Below are positions 8,233-16,548 of a DNA stretch of 64,000 bases, piece after piece. Source of the stretch: Alistipes sp. (GTDB lineage: Bacteria; Bacteroidota; Bacteroidia; Bacteroidales; Rikenellaceae); the NCBI GenBank assembly GCA_022511345.1, contig JAFLRR010000008.1, positions 51,810 through 115,809 on the forward strand, written 5' to 3'. The notes under the pieces were generated by a model, which did no database searches, was not told the DNA's origin, and saw only the letters and a program-made list of their open reading frames with translations. Numbering within the stretch: position 1 is the stretch's first letter; every line of letters begins with the position of its first letter. The translations under genes and the position numbers were made by a program.

Positions 8233-8955
8233 TTATTGTTGCGAAGGAATGCAGCGCAGGTAGAGCGCTACGGTGTTTTCCAGTCCGTAGTAGAGTGCGT
8301 CGCATATGAGCGCGTGGCCTATCGACACCTCGTCGGTGTGGGGTATGCACTCCAGGTAGTAGCGCAGGTTGTCGAGGTCAAGGTCGTGGCCGGCGTTGAG
8401 TCCCAGGGCGCAGTCGCGGGCCGCGGCGGCAGCCTCGATATAGGGTGCGACGGCACGCTGGGGCGAGTCGCGGAATATGCGGGCGTAGGACTCGGTGTAG
8501 AGCTCCACGCGGTCGGCGCCGCAGAGCTTCGCGCCCTCGACCATGCGGGGGTCGGGGTCGACGAATATCGATGTGCGGATGCCCGCCTCGCGGAAACGGG
8601 CGCAGATGTCGGTCAGAAAGCTGCGGTGAACGATGGTGTCCCAGCCGGCGCTGGAGGTGAGGGCGTCGGGAGCGTCGGGAACGAGAGTCACCTGCGCGGG
8701 CCTTACCTGCTCGACAAGGGCGTTGAATGCCGGAACGGGATTGCCCTCGACATTGAGCTCGGTGGTGAGCACCTGCCTGAGCTGCCGAACGTCGTCGTGG
8801 CGGATGTGGCGGGCGTCGGGTCGCGGATGGACCGTGATGCCGTGGGCGCCGAAACGTTCGATGTCGAGTGCTGCGCGTATGAGGTCGGGACGGTTTCCGC
8901 CCCGCGAGTTGCGCACCACGGCAATCTTGTTTATGTTCACACTCAACTTTGTCAT
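8233..8955 (-). CDS. pdxJ: Pyridoxine 5'-phosphate synthase
   Basis: Joins DXP and 3-amino-2-oxopropyl phosphate to form pyridoxine 5'-phosphate, the last ring-forming step of the DXP-dependent vitamin B6 route. The 240-residue TIM-barrel protein starts with the family signature KLSVNINKIAVVRNSRGGN, followed by GITVHPRPDARHI and a C-terminal GLNAGHDLDLDNL. The ATG at 8955 gives the normal start; an in-frame ATG nine codons upstream sits in the promoter. dxs, which makes its DXP substrate, is three genes downstream on the same strand. Divergent from nadK with overlapping promoters. Confidence 0.97.
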   Translation of the reverse strand: MTKLSVNINKIAVVRNSRGGNRPDLIRAALDIERFGAHGITVHPRPDARHIRHDDVRQLRQVLTTELNVEGNPVPAFNALVEQVRPAQVTLVPDAPDALTSSAGWDTIVHRSFLTDICARFREAGIRTSIFVDPDPRMVEGAKLCGADRVELYTESYARIFRDSPQRAVAPYIEAAAAARDCALGLNAGHDLDLDNLRYYLECIPHTDEVSIGHALICDALYYGLENTVALYLRCIPSQQ

Positions 8956-8964
8956 AAAAATAGT

Positions 8965-8987
8965 TATCTTTGCTTCGGACAAAGTTA
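8965..8987. promoter_or_regulatory. Overlapping divergent -7 boxes of nadK (+) and pdxJ (-)
   Basis: TATCTTTG at 8965-8972 reads right towards nadK (ATG at 9011). TAACTTTG on the minus strand at 8980-8987 reads left towards pdxJ (ATG at 8955). Both match TAnnTTTG and face each other with 7 bases between, so the two polymerases would compete for the same DNA. -33 boxes are not clear. Confidence 0.55.
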
Positions 8988-9010
8988 TTCAATTTTTTCG
9001 TAAAACCGCC

Positions 9011-9889
9011 ATGAAAATCCTACTCTTTTCGCGTGCAGGCATCCGCCATTCGGCCGACGAGGTGCGCCGCATATTCGCCGCGGCCGAAAAATGCGGCTTC
9101 TCAGTTGCCGTAAACGAGGAGTTTGCGCCCGTGGCCGAGACGCTGACGGGAGTGAGCATTCCTGTCGAAGCACGCTACGGCTCGCGTGTGGAGCCGGCTG
9201 GCGAGGAGTCGGTGATGCTCTGCTACGGCGGCGACGGCACGCTGCTCGAGGGGGCTGCGCGTCTTGACGGGGCGCCGGTGCCCGTAGCCGGTATAAACTC
9301 CGGACGGCTCGGCTTTCTGACGAGCGCCCCGGAGCGCGGAATAGAGGATATATTCGAGTCGATACGCACCCGTACCCTGCGCATCGAGGAGCGTTCGATG
9401 CTGGCCGCGAGCGGCGGATTCGAGTCGGGCGGCGGAGTGCGCTATGCACTGAACGAGATTTCGGTCCAGCGGGCCGGAGCCACGATGATATCGGTCGAGG
9501 TGCGCGTGGACGGCGAACCGGTGGCCACATGCCACGGCGACGGCACGGTGATTTCGACCCCCACGGGCTCCACGGCCTACTCGCTGAGCGCCGGAGGTCC
9601 GGTTGTGGCGCCGCAGTGCCGCTGTCTGGTGATCTCGCCCGTGGCGCCTCACAACCTGACGATGAGGCCGGTAGTGGTGCCCGACGACAGCCGCATATCG
9701 CTGCGGCTCCTGTCGTCGGCCGAAAAGGCTTTCTGTTCGGCCGACAACCGCTCGGAGAGGCTGCTGCCGAATGCCGAGATAGAGATTGCCAGGGCCGACA
9801 GACGAATTTTTCTGGTGGTGCCGCACAATATATCATTCTACGACACGTTACGAAACAAGATGATGTGGGGCCTCGATGCCCGGGGCTGA
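9011..9889 (+). CDS. nadK: NAD kinase
   Basis: Phosphorylates NAD to NADP with ATP. The 292-residue protein has the GGDGT motif (CYGGDGTLLEGAARL) with the catalytic Asp, INSGRLGFLTS, and the second conserved block with CHGDGTVISTPTGSTAYSLS. Length is normal. The ATG at 9011 (MKILLFSRAG) follows a -7 box by about 38 bases. The gene opens a rightward run nadK, uppS, bamA, ompH, ompH, but a separate -7 box lies before uppS. Confidence 0.96.
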   Translation: MKILLFSRAGIRHSADEVRRIFAAAEKCGFSVAVNEEFAPVAETLTGVSIPVEARYGSRVEPAGEESVMLCYGGDGTLLEGAARLDGAPVPVAGINSGRLGFLTSAPERGIEDIFESIRTRTLRIEERSMLAASGGFESGGGVRYALNEISVQRAGATMISVEVRVDGEPVATCHGDGTVISTPTGSTAYSLSAGGPVVAPQCRCLVISPVAPHNLTMRPVVVPDDSRISLRLLSSAEKAFCSADNRSERLLPNAEIEIARADRRIFLVVPHNISFYDTLRNKMMWGLDARG

Positions 9890-9974
9890 GCGCAGCGGCG
9901 GCAGGAGTATGCCGTGCGGCGGGCCGCGGATAGCAAAATGGGCCTCGGAATCGGCGGATTATGAAAAAATTCGC

Positions 9975-9982
9975 TATATTTG
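9975..9982 (+). promoter_or_regulatory. -7 box very close to the uppS start
   Basis: TATATTTG ends 9 bases before the ATG at 9992. If used, transcription would start at or within a few bases of the start codon. No good -33 box is seen. Confidence 0.35.
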
Positions 9983-9991
9983 CAACCTGCT

Positions 9992-10705
9992 ATGGAGCGA
10001 CGAAAAACCGTACCGCAACACGTAGCCGTGATAATGGACGGCAACGGCCGCTGGGCCGAACAGCGCGGCAAAGAGCGTTATTACGGTCATTTGCAGGGCG
10101 TTGAGTCGGTTCGCGCGGTGATCCGCGCAGCGATGCGCAACGGTGTCGGTGTTCTGACGCTCTACGCCTTTTCGACCGAAAACTGGGGCCGTCCGGCCAA
10201 GGAGGTCGAGGCGCTCATGGACATTCTCTGCCGCTCGATTGCGGCTGAGACGCCCGAACTTTGCAAGCAGGGCGTGAAGGTGCGCATCCTCGGGGACCGC
10301 AAACCCTTCTCGCCGCACGTGCTTGAGCACCTCGAACGAATCGAGACCGAGACGGCGGCCGGTGAGCGGCTGACGTTGCAGCTGGCGCTGAACTACTCGT
10401 CGCGCAGCGAGATAACGGCTGCCGTGAGGAGTCTGGCGGCGAAGGTGGCCGAGGGTTCTCTGCTGCCTGAGCAGATCGACGAGAGCACCCTGTCGGATGC
10501 CCTCTACACGGCCGGGAGTCCCGACCCCGACCTGGTGATTCGCACCAGCGGAGAGTGCCGCCTGAGCAACTTTCTGCTGTGGCAGGCGTCGTATGCCGAG
10601 CTCTACTTCACCGAGGTGTTGTGGCCCGACTTCGGCGAGCGGGAGTTCGACATGGCCATAGAGGCCTATGCCCGACGCGAGAGACGCTTCGGGCTTGTTA
10701 AATGA
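9992..10705 (+). CDS. uppS: Isoprenyl transferase (undecaprenyl diphosphate synthase)
   Basis: Adds IPP units in cis to farnesyl diphosphate, giving the C55 lipid carrier for peptidoglycan and O-antigen. The 237-residue protein has the hallmark HVAVIMDGNGRWAEQRG with the catalytic Asp, LTLYAFSTENWGRP, and the C-terminal DLVIRTSGECRLSNFLLWQ. I choose the ATG at 9992; a TTG four codons upstream also fits. The order uppS then bamA is conserved in Bacteroidetes, where both serve the cell envelope. Confidence 0.96.
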   Translation: MERRKTVPQHVAVIMDGNGRWAEQRGKERYYGHLQGVESVRAVIRAAMRNGVGVLTLYAFSTENWGRPAKEVEALMDILCRSIAAETPELCKQGVKVRILGDRKPFSPHVLEHLERIETETAAGERLTLQLALNYSSRSEITAAVRSLAAKVAEGSLLPEQIDESTLSDALYTAGSPDPDLVIRTSGECRLSNFLLWQASYAELYFTEVLWPDFGEREFDMAIEAYARRERRFGLVK

Positions 10706-10732
10706 GATTAATTTGAAATACGAGAGTTTCAG

Positions 10733-13312
10733 ATGAGATATTTTTGGAGATTTGTTCCTCTGTTCGCCGCGGCGCTGATGCTTCAGACGGGAGCATTCGC
10801 CCAGCAGGCCGACTCGCTCGCCTCGCAGGCCGTGCAGCCAGTCGCCGGGACTGAATCGGAAGAGGAGCAACCGTCATTCGACCCAGATGCGGCTCCGCTG
10901 ATGGAGTTCGCGGCAGATGCCGCGCCGGGCAAATACTTTGTGCGCAAAATTACGCTTCACGGCGCCGACCACGTGAACCACTCGCTGCTCAAGTCGTCGA
11001 CCGGACTTATCGAGGGCGATTCGATATATCTGCCCAGCAGCTACATATCCAACGTAATATCGCAAATCTGGAATACGAGCTACTTCGCCGACGTTAAGGT
11101 CGGAGCCTCGATTGACGGCGAGAATCTCGACCTGGAGATATTCCTCAAGGAGCGTCCGCGCGTGAACAAGTGGAACTTCGAGGGTATTCCCAAGGGCAGG
11201 CAGAAGGACCTGCTCGAGAAGCTCAAGCTGCGCCGCAACACCGACCTGTCTGACTATGTCATAGACAAGAACAAGAAGCTCATAACCGAATACTTCAGCG
11301 ACAAGGGCTTCCGCAACACCACCGTCGATGCCCGCATCGAGAACGACCCGCGAATCGAGGGCATGGTCAACGTGACATTCGTCATAGACCGCAAGTCGAA
11401 GGTCAAAATCGGCGAGATCACATTCGCCGGCAACGAGCAGTTCGACGACAAGCGTCTGCGCCGTACCTTTAAGAAGACGCACCAGAAGAGCATCAACTTC
11501 TTCCGCGGCGCCAAGCTCAACGAGGACGATTACGAGGAGGACAAGAACCTTCTGATAGACTTCTACAACTCGAAGGGTTTCCGCAACGCAGCCGTGATAA
11601 GCGACTCGATATACCCCATAAACGACAAGCGCATAGGCATCAAGGTCAACGTGTCGGAGGGTAACATGTACTACATCCGCAACGTGTCGTGGGTCGGCAA
11701 CTCGATATACACCACCGATGAGCTGGAGCGAATGTTCAATGTCCACACCGGCGACCTGTACGACAAAAAGTCGATGCACAAGCGCCTGGGTATAGGCCGC
11801 GAGGAGAATCCCGAGGATATGTCGATCAAGTCGATGTATCAGAACAACGGCTATCTGATGTCGCAGATAGACCCGGCGGAAATAATCATTGGCAATGACT
11901 CCATAGACCTCGAAATCAGAATATTCGAGGGTAAGCAGTTCAGGATAAACAAGGTCGATATATCGGGCAACGTCCGCGTCGACGACGAGGTGATACGGCG
12001 CGAGCTGTACACCCATCCGGGCGAGTTGTACAACCGCCAGCTGCTGATGCAGACCATCCGCACGCTCGGCTCGATGGGCCACTTCGACCCCGAGCACATC
12101 ATGCCCGACATCAAGCCCGTGTCCAACGAGCTGGTCGATATATCGTGGCCGCTGGAGGAGACGCCGAGCGACCAGTTCAACATCGCGGGAGGTTTCGGTT
12201 CGGGAACATTCGTCGGTTCGGTTGGCGTGACGCTCAACAACCTGTCGATTCGCAACTTCTTCAAGAAGGGCGCATGGCGTCCCTACCCGATGGGTCAGAA
12301 CCAGCGACTCTCGATCTCGGCGCAGACCAACGGTACATACTACAAGGCTGCTTCGATCAGCTTCACCGACCCGTGGCTCGGCGGCAAAAAGCCCAACTCG
12401 TTCACCCTGTCGGCATACTTCTCCGAGTCGAACAACGCATACTACATCTGGCAGTCGAGTACGCAGTACTTCCGCTCCTATGGCGTTGCGGCAGGTCTGG
12501 GCAAGCGCCTGAACTGGCCCGACCCCTACTTCACGCTCTATGCCGAGCTCAACTACCAACGTTACGCGCTCAAGGACTGGACCTCGTTCATCATGGAGAA
12601 CGGCTCGGCCAACACTCTGTCGCTGAAGGTGGTATTCGGCCGCAATTCGGTCGACCAGCCGATATATCCGCGCCGCGGTTCGGAGTTCAGCATCTCGATG
12701 GAGTTCACTCCTCCCTATTCGCTCTGGGACGGCAAGGACTACTCCGACCCCAACATGAGCGACCAGACGCGCTACAAGTGGATAGAGTTCCACAAGTGGC
12801 AGCTGAAAGGACAGTGGTTCCAGGCGCTGACGAACAATTCGAACCTGGTGCTCATGGCTCGAGCCGAGATGGGTTATCTGGGCAACTACAACCGTCACAA
12901 GGTCTCGCCCTTCGAGCGTTTCGAGGTCGGTGGCGACGGTATGACCGGATATAATGTATATGGTGTGGACATCATATCGCTGCGAGGTTATGAGGACGGC
13001 GCGCTCGACCCGGTGGGCGAAAACTACGCCTGCGCGTACAACAAGTACACTGTCGAGTTGCGATACCCGATTATTCTGAAGCCCTCGTCGCAGATATATG
13101 TGCTCGGATTCCTCGAAGGAGGTAATGGATTCAGCTCGTGGCGCAAGTTCTCGCCCTTCAAAATCAAGCGTTCGGCCGGTATCGGTGTCCGCCTGTATCT
13201 GCCCGTGGTCGGAATGCTCGGCATCGACTGGGGTTACGGATTCGACGCTCCGGCCGGCTCGAAGAAGAAGAGCGGAAGCCAGTTCCACTTCGTGCTGGGA
13301 CAGCAGTTCTAA
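10733..13312 (+). CDS. bamA: Outer membrane protein assembly factor BamA
   Basis: Core of the machinery that folds beta-barrel proteins into the outer membrane. The 859-residue protein has a signal peptide (residues 1-24, ending AFAQQ), a short acidic linker, about five POTRA domains (roughly 60-430; repeated patterns such as KVKIGEITFAGNEQFDDKRL and FRINKVDISGNVRVDDEVI), and a C-terminal Omp85 beta-barrel ending in the aromatic FHFVLGQQF. The barrel contains the GLRGYEDGALDP-type loop-6 sequence (here SLRGYEDGALDP). It lies 27 bases after uppS and is followed by two OmpH/Skp genes, the classic bam-skp arrangement. Confidence 0.96.
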   Translation: MRYFWRFVPLFAAALMLQTGAFAQQADSLASQAVQPVAGTESEEEQPSFDPDAAPLMEFAADAAPGKYFVRKITLHGADHVNHSLLKSSTGLIEGDSIYLPSSYISNVISQIWNTSYFADVKVGASIDGENLDLEIFLKERPRVNKWNFEGIPKGRQKDLLEKLKLRRNTDLSDYVIDKNKKLITEYFSDKGFRNTTVDARIENDPRIEGMVNVTFVIDRKSKVKIGEITFAGNEQFDDKRLRRTFKKTHQKSINFFRGAKLNEDDYEEDKNLLIDFYNSKGFRNAAVISDSIYPINDKRIGIKVNVSEGNMYYIRNVSWVGNSIYTTDELERMFNVHTGDLYDKKSMHKRLGIGREENPEDMSIKSMYQNNGYLMSQIDPAEIIIGNDSIDLEIRIFEGKQFRINKVDISGNVRVDDEVIRRELYTHPGELYNRQLLMQTIRTLGSMGHFDPEHIMPDIKPVSNELVDISWPLEETPSDQFNIAGGFGSGTFVGSVGVTLNNLSIRNFFKKGAWRPYPMGQNQRLSISAQTNGTYYKAASISFTDPWLGGKKPNSFTLSAYFSESNNAYYIWQSSTQYFRSYGVAAGLGKRLNWPDPYFTLYAELNYQRYALKDWTSFIMENGSANTLSLKVVFGRNSVDQPIYPRRGSEFSISMEFTPPYSLWDGKDYSDPNMSDQTRYKWIEFHKWQLKGQWFQALTNNSNLVLMARAEMGYLGNYNRHKVSPFERFEVGGDGMTGYNVYGVDIISLRGYEDGALDPVGENYACAYNKYTVELRYPIILKPSSQIYVLGFLEGGNGFSSWRKFSPFKIKRSAGIGVRLYLPVVGMLGIDWGYGFDAPAGSKKKSGSQFHFVLGQQF

Positions 13313-13381
13313 TCGGAGGCTTTGGCAATATATTTGAGATAATTGAGTTATATTATAGAAACAGATAAATCGCAAGACACT

Positions 13382-13894
13382 ATGAAACGCTTCATTCTAT
13401 CGGTTGCGGCAGTCCTTATGGGTGTGTGGTCGCTGTCGGCTCAGACGGCAGTGACTGTCGACAGCGAGAAGATTTTCAAGTCGATAGATTCGTACAACTC
13501 GGCCATGAAGACGCTCGACGAGCTGGGCGAACAGTACCAGACTCAGGTCGACGCCAAGTTCAAGGAGGTTGAGACCCTCTACAACAACTACATGAACAGC
13601 CAGCGCCAGTACCTCTCCGAAAGTGCGCGCACGGCACGCGAGAACGATATTCTTGCCAAAGAGGAGGAGGCCGTGCAGTTCCAGGAGTCGATATTCGGAC
13701 AGAACGGAACGCTGATGAAGAAGCGCGTGGAGATGATACAGCCCATACAGGAGCGCGTGTTTGCGGCCATAAAGGCTTATGCCGAGGCCAATGGCATAGA
13801 CCTGGTGATAGACAAGGCGGCAAACCCGACGCTGCTCTATGAGTCGGCGGCAGCGGACCGCACGCAGGCAGTTATAGATATTCTGAAAAAGTAG
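13382..13894 (+). CDS. OmpH/Skp family periplasmic chaperone
   Basis: A 170-residue exported protein (signal peptide to about residue 20, LSAQ) followed by a long charged coiled coil and a conserved C terminus with GIDLVIDKAANPTLLY, the OmpH/Skp hallmark. Skp-like chaperones hold unfolded outer-membrane proteins on the way to BamA. I choose the ATG at 13382 because MKRFILSVAAV starts a proper signal peptide; an upstream in-frame ATG at 13343 would add 13 residues without such a signal. It lies 69 bases after bamA and is paired with a second family member. Confidence 0.9.
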   Translation: MKRFILSVAAVLMGVWSLSAQTAVTVDSEKIFKSIDSYNSAMKTLDELGEQYQTQVDAKFKEVETLYNNYMNSQRQYLSESARTARENDILAKEEEAVQFQESIFGQNGTLMKKRVEMIQPIQERVFAAIKAYAEANGIDLVIDKAANPTLLYESAAADRTQAVIDILKK

Positions 13895-13930
13895 TCGAAA
13901 AACGAAACTCAAAATTAATACAGGAAACTT

Positions 13931-14476
13931 ATGAAAAAACTGATTAAACTGACCTTGGCGGTCGTGCTTACGGTGTCGGCGACGTCGTTGTTCGCACAGA
14001 AATTCGGCAGAATCAATATGCAGGAGCTGATTGCAGTGATGCCCGAGACGCAGGAGATGCAGAACAATCTGCAGACCTATCTGAAGGATCTGCAGGAGCA
14101 GTCCGAGACGCTGCAGGTGGAGCTCAACAACAAAATCACCGAGTTCTACAAGGAGCGCGACAACATGTCCGAGGGCGTGCGCAATGTCCGCGAGCAGGAG
14201 CTTCAGGATATGCAGAACCGTCTGCGCGAGTTCAACAGCTGGGCCGAGCAGGATATTCAGAGAAAGCAGGCCGAGATGCTTGAGCCCATCATCAACAAGG
14301 CTCAGGAGGCTGTCAACAAGATTGCGAAGGCAGGCGGATATGTAGGCGTGTTCGACAGCTCGCTTCCCTCGCTGGCTTATGTCGACGAGACTGCGCTGAC
14401 CGACATTCAGCCCGCCGTGCGTGCTGAGCTCGGCATTGCGGCCGACGCCAAGCCCATCATGCCGCAGGCTCAGTAG
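13931..14476 (+). CDS. Second OmpH/Skp family periplasmic chaperone
   Basis: A 181-residue exported protein: signal peptide to about residue 23 (SLFAQ), the FGRINMQELIAVMPE start typical of Bacteroidetes OmpH proteins, a coiled-coil region rich in Glu, Gln and Arg (about 45-120), and a C-terminal GYVGVFDSSLPSLAYVDE block. It follows the first chaperone gene by 36 bases and ends the envelope operon at a bidirectional terminator. Tandem Skp genes after bamA are usual in this order. Confidence 0.9.
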   Translation: MKKLIKLTLAVVLTVSATSLFAQKFGRINMQELIAVMPETQEMQNNLQTYLKDLQEQSETLQVELNNKITEFYKERDNMSEGVRNVREQELQDMQNRLREFNSWAEQDIQRKQAEMLEPIINKAQEAVNKIAKAGGYVGVFDSSLPSLAYVDETALTDIQPAVRAELGIAADAKPIMPQAQ

Positions 14477-14495
14477 ACAGCCGCAGCATAAAGAT

Positions 14496-14527
14496 AAAAC
14501 GGGCGACCCGGATGGGCCGCCCGTTTT
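14496..14527. terminator. Bidirectional terminator between ompH and gdhA
   Basis: A 10-bp stem AAAACGGGCG/CGCCCGTTTT with an inner CCC/GGG helix; T-runs on both strands. It lies between convergent genes. Confidence 0.85.
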
Positions 14528-14543
14528 GTCGTGTTCTCAGCTC

Positions 14544-15881
14544 TTACAGGATGCCCTGCTCGACCATCGAACGTGCAACCTTCATGAAGCCGGCGATGTT
14601 GGCGCCCTTCATGTAGTTGATGTAGCCGTCGGCCTCGGTGCCGTACTCGAGGCAGGCGGTGTGGATGGAGTTCATGATCTGGTGCAGACGCGCGTCGACC
14701 TCCTCGGCGGTCCAGCCCAGCTTCTGAGCGTTCTGCGTCATCTCGAGACCCGACGTAGCCACGCCGCCGGCGTTGACCGCCTTGCCCGGGCCGTAGGGTA
14801 TCTTGGCTGCGATGAGCGCGTCGATAGCCTCGGGGCGGCAGCCCATGTTGGAGACCTCGGCGACAATCTTCACACCGTTGTCGATGAGCATCTTGGCATC
14901 GTTGCCGTCGAGCTCGTTCTGCGTAGCGCAGGGCATGGCGATGTCGACCTTCTGCTCCCACGGCTTGCGGCCTGCGAAGAACTGCGAGCCCGGGAACTGC
15001 TGTGCATAGGGCTCGACAATGTCGTTGTTCGAGGCACGCAGCTCGAGCATGTAGGCGATCTTCTCCTCGTCGAGACCTGTGGGATCGTAGATGTAACCGT
15101 CGGGACCCGATATGGTCACGACCTTGGCGCCGAGCTCGGTTGCCTTCTTTGCGGCACCCCAAGCCACGTTGCCGAAGCCCGAGATGGCGATTACCTTGCC
15201 CTTGATGTCCATGCCGGCCTTCTCGAGCATGCGGCAGAGGAAGTAGACCGCACCGTAGCCCGTAGCCTCGGGACGGATGAGCGAACCTCCGTAGGTCATG
15301 CCCTTGCCCGTGAGTACGCCGGTGTTTTCGCGCGCCAGCTTGCGGTACATGCCGTAGAGATAGCCTATCTCGCGGCCGCCCACGCCGATGTCGCCTGCGG
15401 GTACGTCGGTCTCAGGGCCGATGTGGCGCCAGAGCTCGGTCATGAAGGCCTGGCAGAAGCGCATGACTTCACGGTCGGACTTGCCCTTGGGGTTGAAGTC
15501 CGAGCCTCCCTTGGCACCGCCCATGGGCAGGGTGGTCAGGGCGTTCTTGAAAATCTGCTCGAAGCCGAGGAACTTGAGAATCGAAGGATTCACCGAGGGA
15601 TGGAAACGCAGACCTCCCTTGTAGGGACCTATGGCGTTGTTGAACTGGAAGCGGTAGCCGGTGTTTACCTGCACCTGGCCGCGGTCGTCGACCCACGTCA
15701 CCTTGAAGGTGAAGCTGCGGTCGGGTTCAACAATACGCTCGGCGATACGGTTCGCCTCGAACTCAGGGTGCATGTTGTAGGCTACCTCGACGGTCGTGAG
15801 GACCTCGCGTACAGCCTGCAGATACTCGCTTTCACCCGGATGCCGGCGCTCGAGGTCGGCCATCAGATTGTTTACATTCAT
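14544..15881 (-). CDS. gdhA: NADP-specific glutamate dehydrogenase
   Basis: Interconverts 2-oxoglutarate plus ammonia and glutamate with NADP(H); in gut Bacteroidales it is the main ammonia-assimilating enzyme. The 445-residue protein has the catalytic-site block LTTLPMGGAKGGSDFNPKGK, the KGMTYGGSLIRPEATGYG block, and the Rossmann region VIAISGFGNVAWGAAKKA. Length matches the hexameric family. It is monocistronic with its own consensus promoter and a terminator at the 3' end. Confidence 0.96.
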   Translation of the reverse strand: MNVNNLMADLERRHPGESEYLQAVREVLTTVEVAYNMHPEFEANRIAERIVEPDRSFTFKVTWVDDRGQVQVNTGYRFQFNNAIGPYKGGLRFHPSVNPSILKFLGFEQIFKNALTTLPMGGAKGGSDFNPKGKSDREVMRFCQAFMTELWRHIGPETDVPAGDIGVGGREIGYLYGMYRKLARENTGVLTGKGMTYGGSLIRPEATGYGAVYFLCRMLEKAGMDIKGKVIAISGFGNVAWGAAKKATELGAKVVTISGPDGYIYDPTGLDEEKIAYMLELRASNNDIVEPYAQQFPGSQFFAGRKPWEQKVDIAMPCATQNELDGNDAKMLIDNGVKIVAEVSNMGCRPEAIDALIAAKIPYGPGKAVNAGGVATSGLEMTQNAQKLGWTAEEVDARLHQIMNSIHTACLEYGTEADGYINYMKGANIAGFMKVARSMVEQGIL

Positions 15882-15937
15882 AGCTTTAGGTTTATTGGTT
15901 TTATGTAATCTGTTCGTTCAGTCAGTTTAGACTCATG

Positions 15938-15967
15938 CAAATATAGTAAAAAAAACGAGTCGGCAAA
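15938..15967 (-). promoter_or_regulatory. gdhA promoter (TTTG-N18-TATATTTG)
   Basis: On the minus strand TTTG (15964-15967) is 18 bases before TATATTTG (15938-15945). This predicts a leader of about 50 bases to the gdhA ATG at 15881. Confidence 0.65.
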
Positions 15968-16459
15968 ATCATTTCGCTCTCGTTATGCATGGGGCTGCGG
16001 GGCAAAAAATACCCGACTTTCTGATGAAAAGTCGAGTAACGAATGCGCCGCTTCGTCGGCTTTCTGCGGAGAGAGACAAATGAATCTCAAGCTACAATAC
16101 CGTCATAATCAGCGAATTATATTTTCAAATATCCGTTTGGCAACGAGTTGGCAACGGTATTTTGTCTGCATATGTCAGCAACTGATTTTCAGATGTTTGC
16201 CCGTTTTGCCGTTACTGATGCAAATGTAAGGATTTTTTCAATATCGTAAAATTGTGCGGAATCTTTTTTTTGAAAAAATAAAAAAATAATACGAATCAAA
16301 ATTTGTCATCTGTTTTGACAAACTGTCTTTGGCAAAAATGAAAAAATGGGTGTTACGCGGGAAAGACAGCTTGAAAAAATTAAAAGATGTAATTTGTTGA
16401 AAATTAATTAGTTGTCTGTTTAATACGGGGGGGGGTATGTGAAAAAAAGTGTGTTAAGA
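15968..16459. other. AT-rich non-coding stretch before the fimbrial operon
   Basis: About 490 bases with no credible gene. It holds an orphan minus-strand terminator-like hairpin (16004-16034) and a direct repeat of TTGGCAACG (16137-16145 and 16148-16156, separated by AG). Base composition is clearly poorer in GC than the flanking genes. I found no inverted repeats good enough to call an invertible promoter. It could be the scar of a lost gene or element. Confidence 0.5.
16004..16034 (-). terminator. Orphan minus-strand terminator-like hairpin
   Basis: CGACTTT (16014-16020) pairs with AAAGTCG (16028-16034); the minus strand continues into ATTTTTT. No minus-strand gene lies upstream of it in the window. 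Confidence 0.5.
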
Positions 16460-16491
16460 TTTGTATAATTAAGATTGAATAAATACCTTTG
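16460..16491 (+). promoter_or_regulatory. Promoter of the fimbrial operon (TTTG-N20-TACCTTTG)
   Basis: TTTG at 16460-16463, 20 bases, then TACCTTTG at 16484-16491: a full match to the Bacteroidetes housekeeping-sigma consensus. The first gene starts at 16549, giving a leader of about 50 bases. No further promoter or terminator was seen until 37624, so it probably serves all nine genes. Confidence 0.75.
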
Positions 16492-16548
16492 TCTATGAGT
16501 TGTCCCTTTTTCTGAACAAAAAAATAGGGACAAACGCAAGAAAATAAA

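Noticed and set aside
10874..13375. Antisense open frame (833 codons) over bamA
   Set aside because: Exact shadow of bamA; no start context, no family.
15960..16215. Invertible promoter before the fimbrial operon
   Set aside because: The only inverted pair I found (CGGCAAAA and TTTTGCCG, about 240 bases apart) is 8 bp without flanking similarity, shorter than known invertible repeats, and it lies upstream of the promoter found at 16460.
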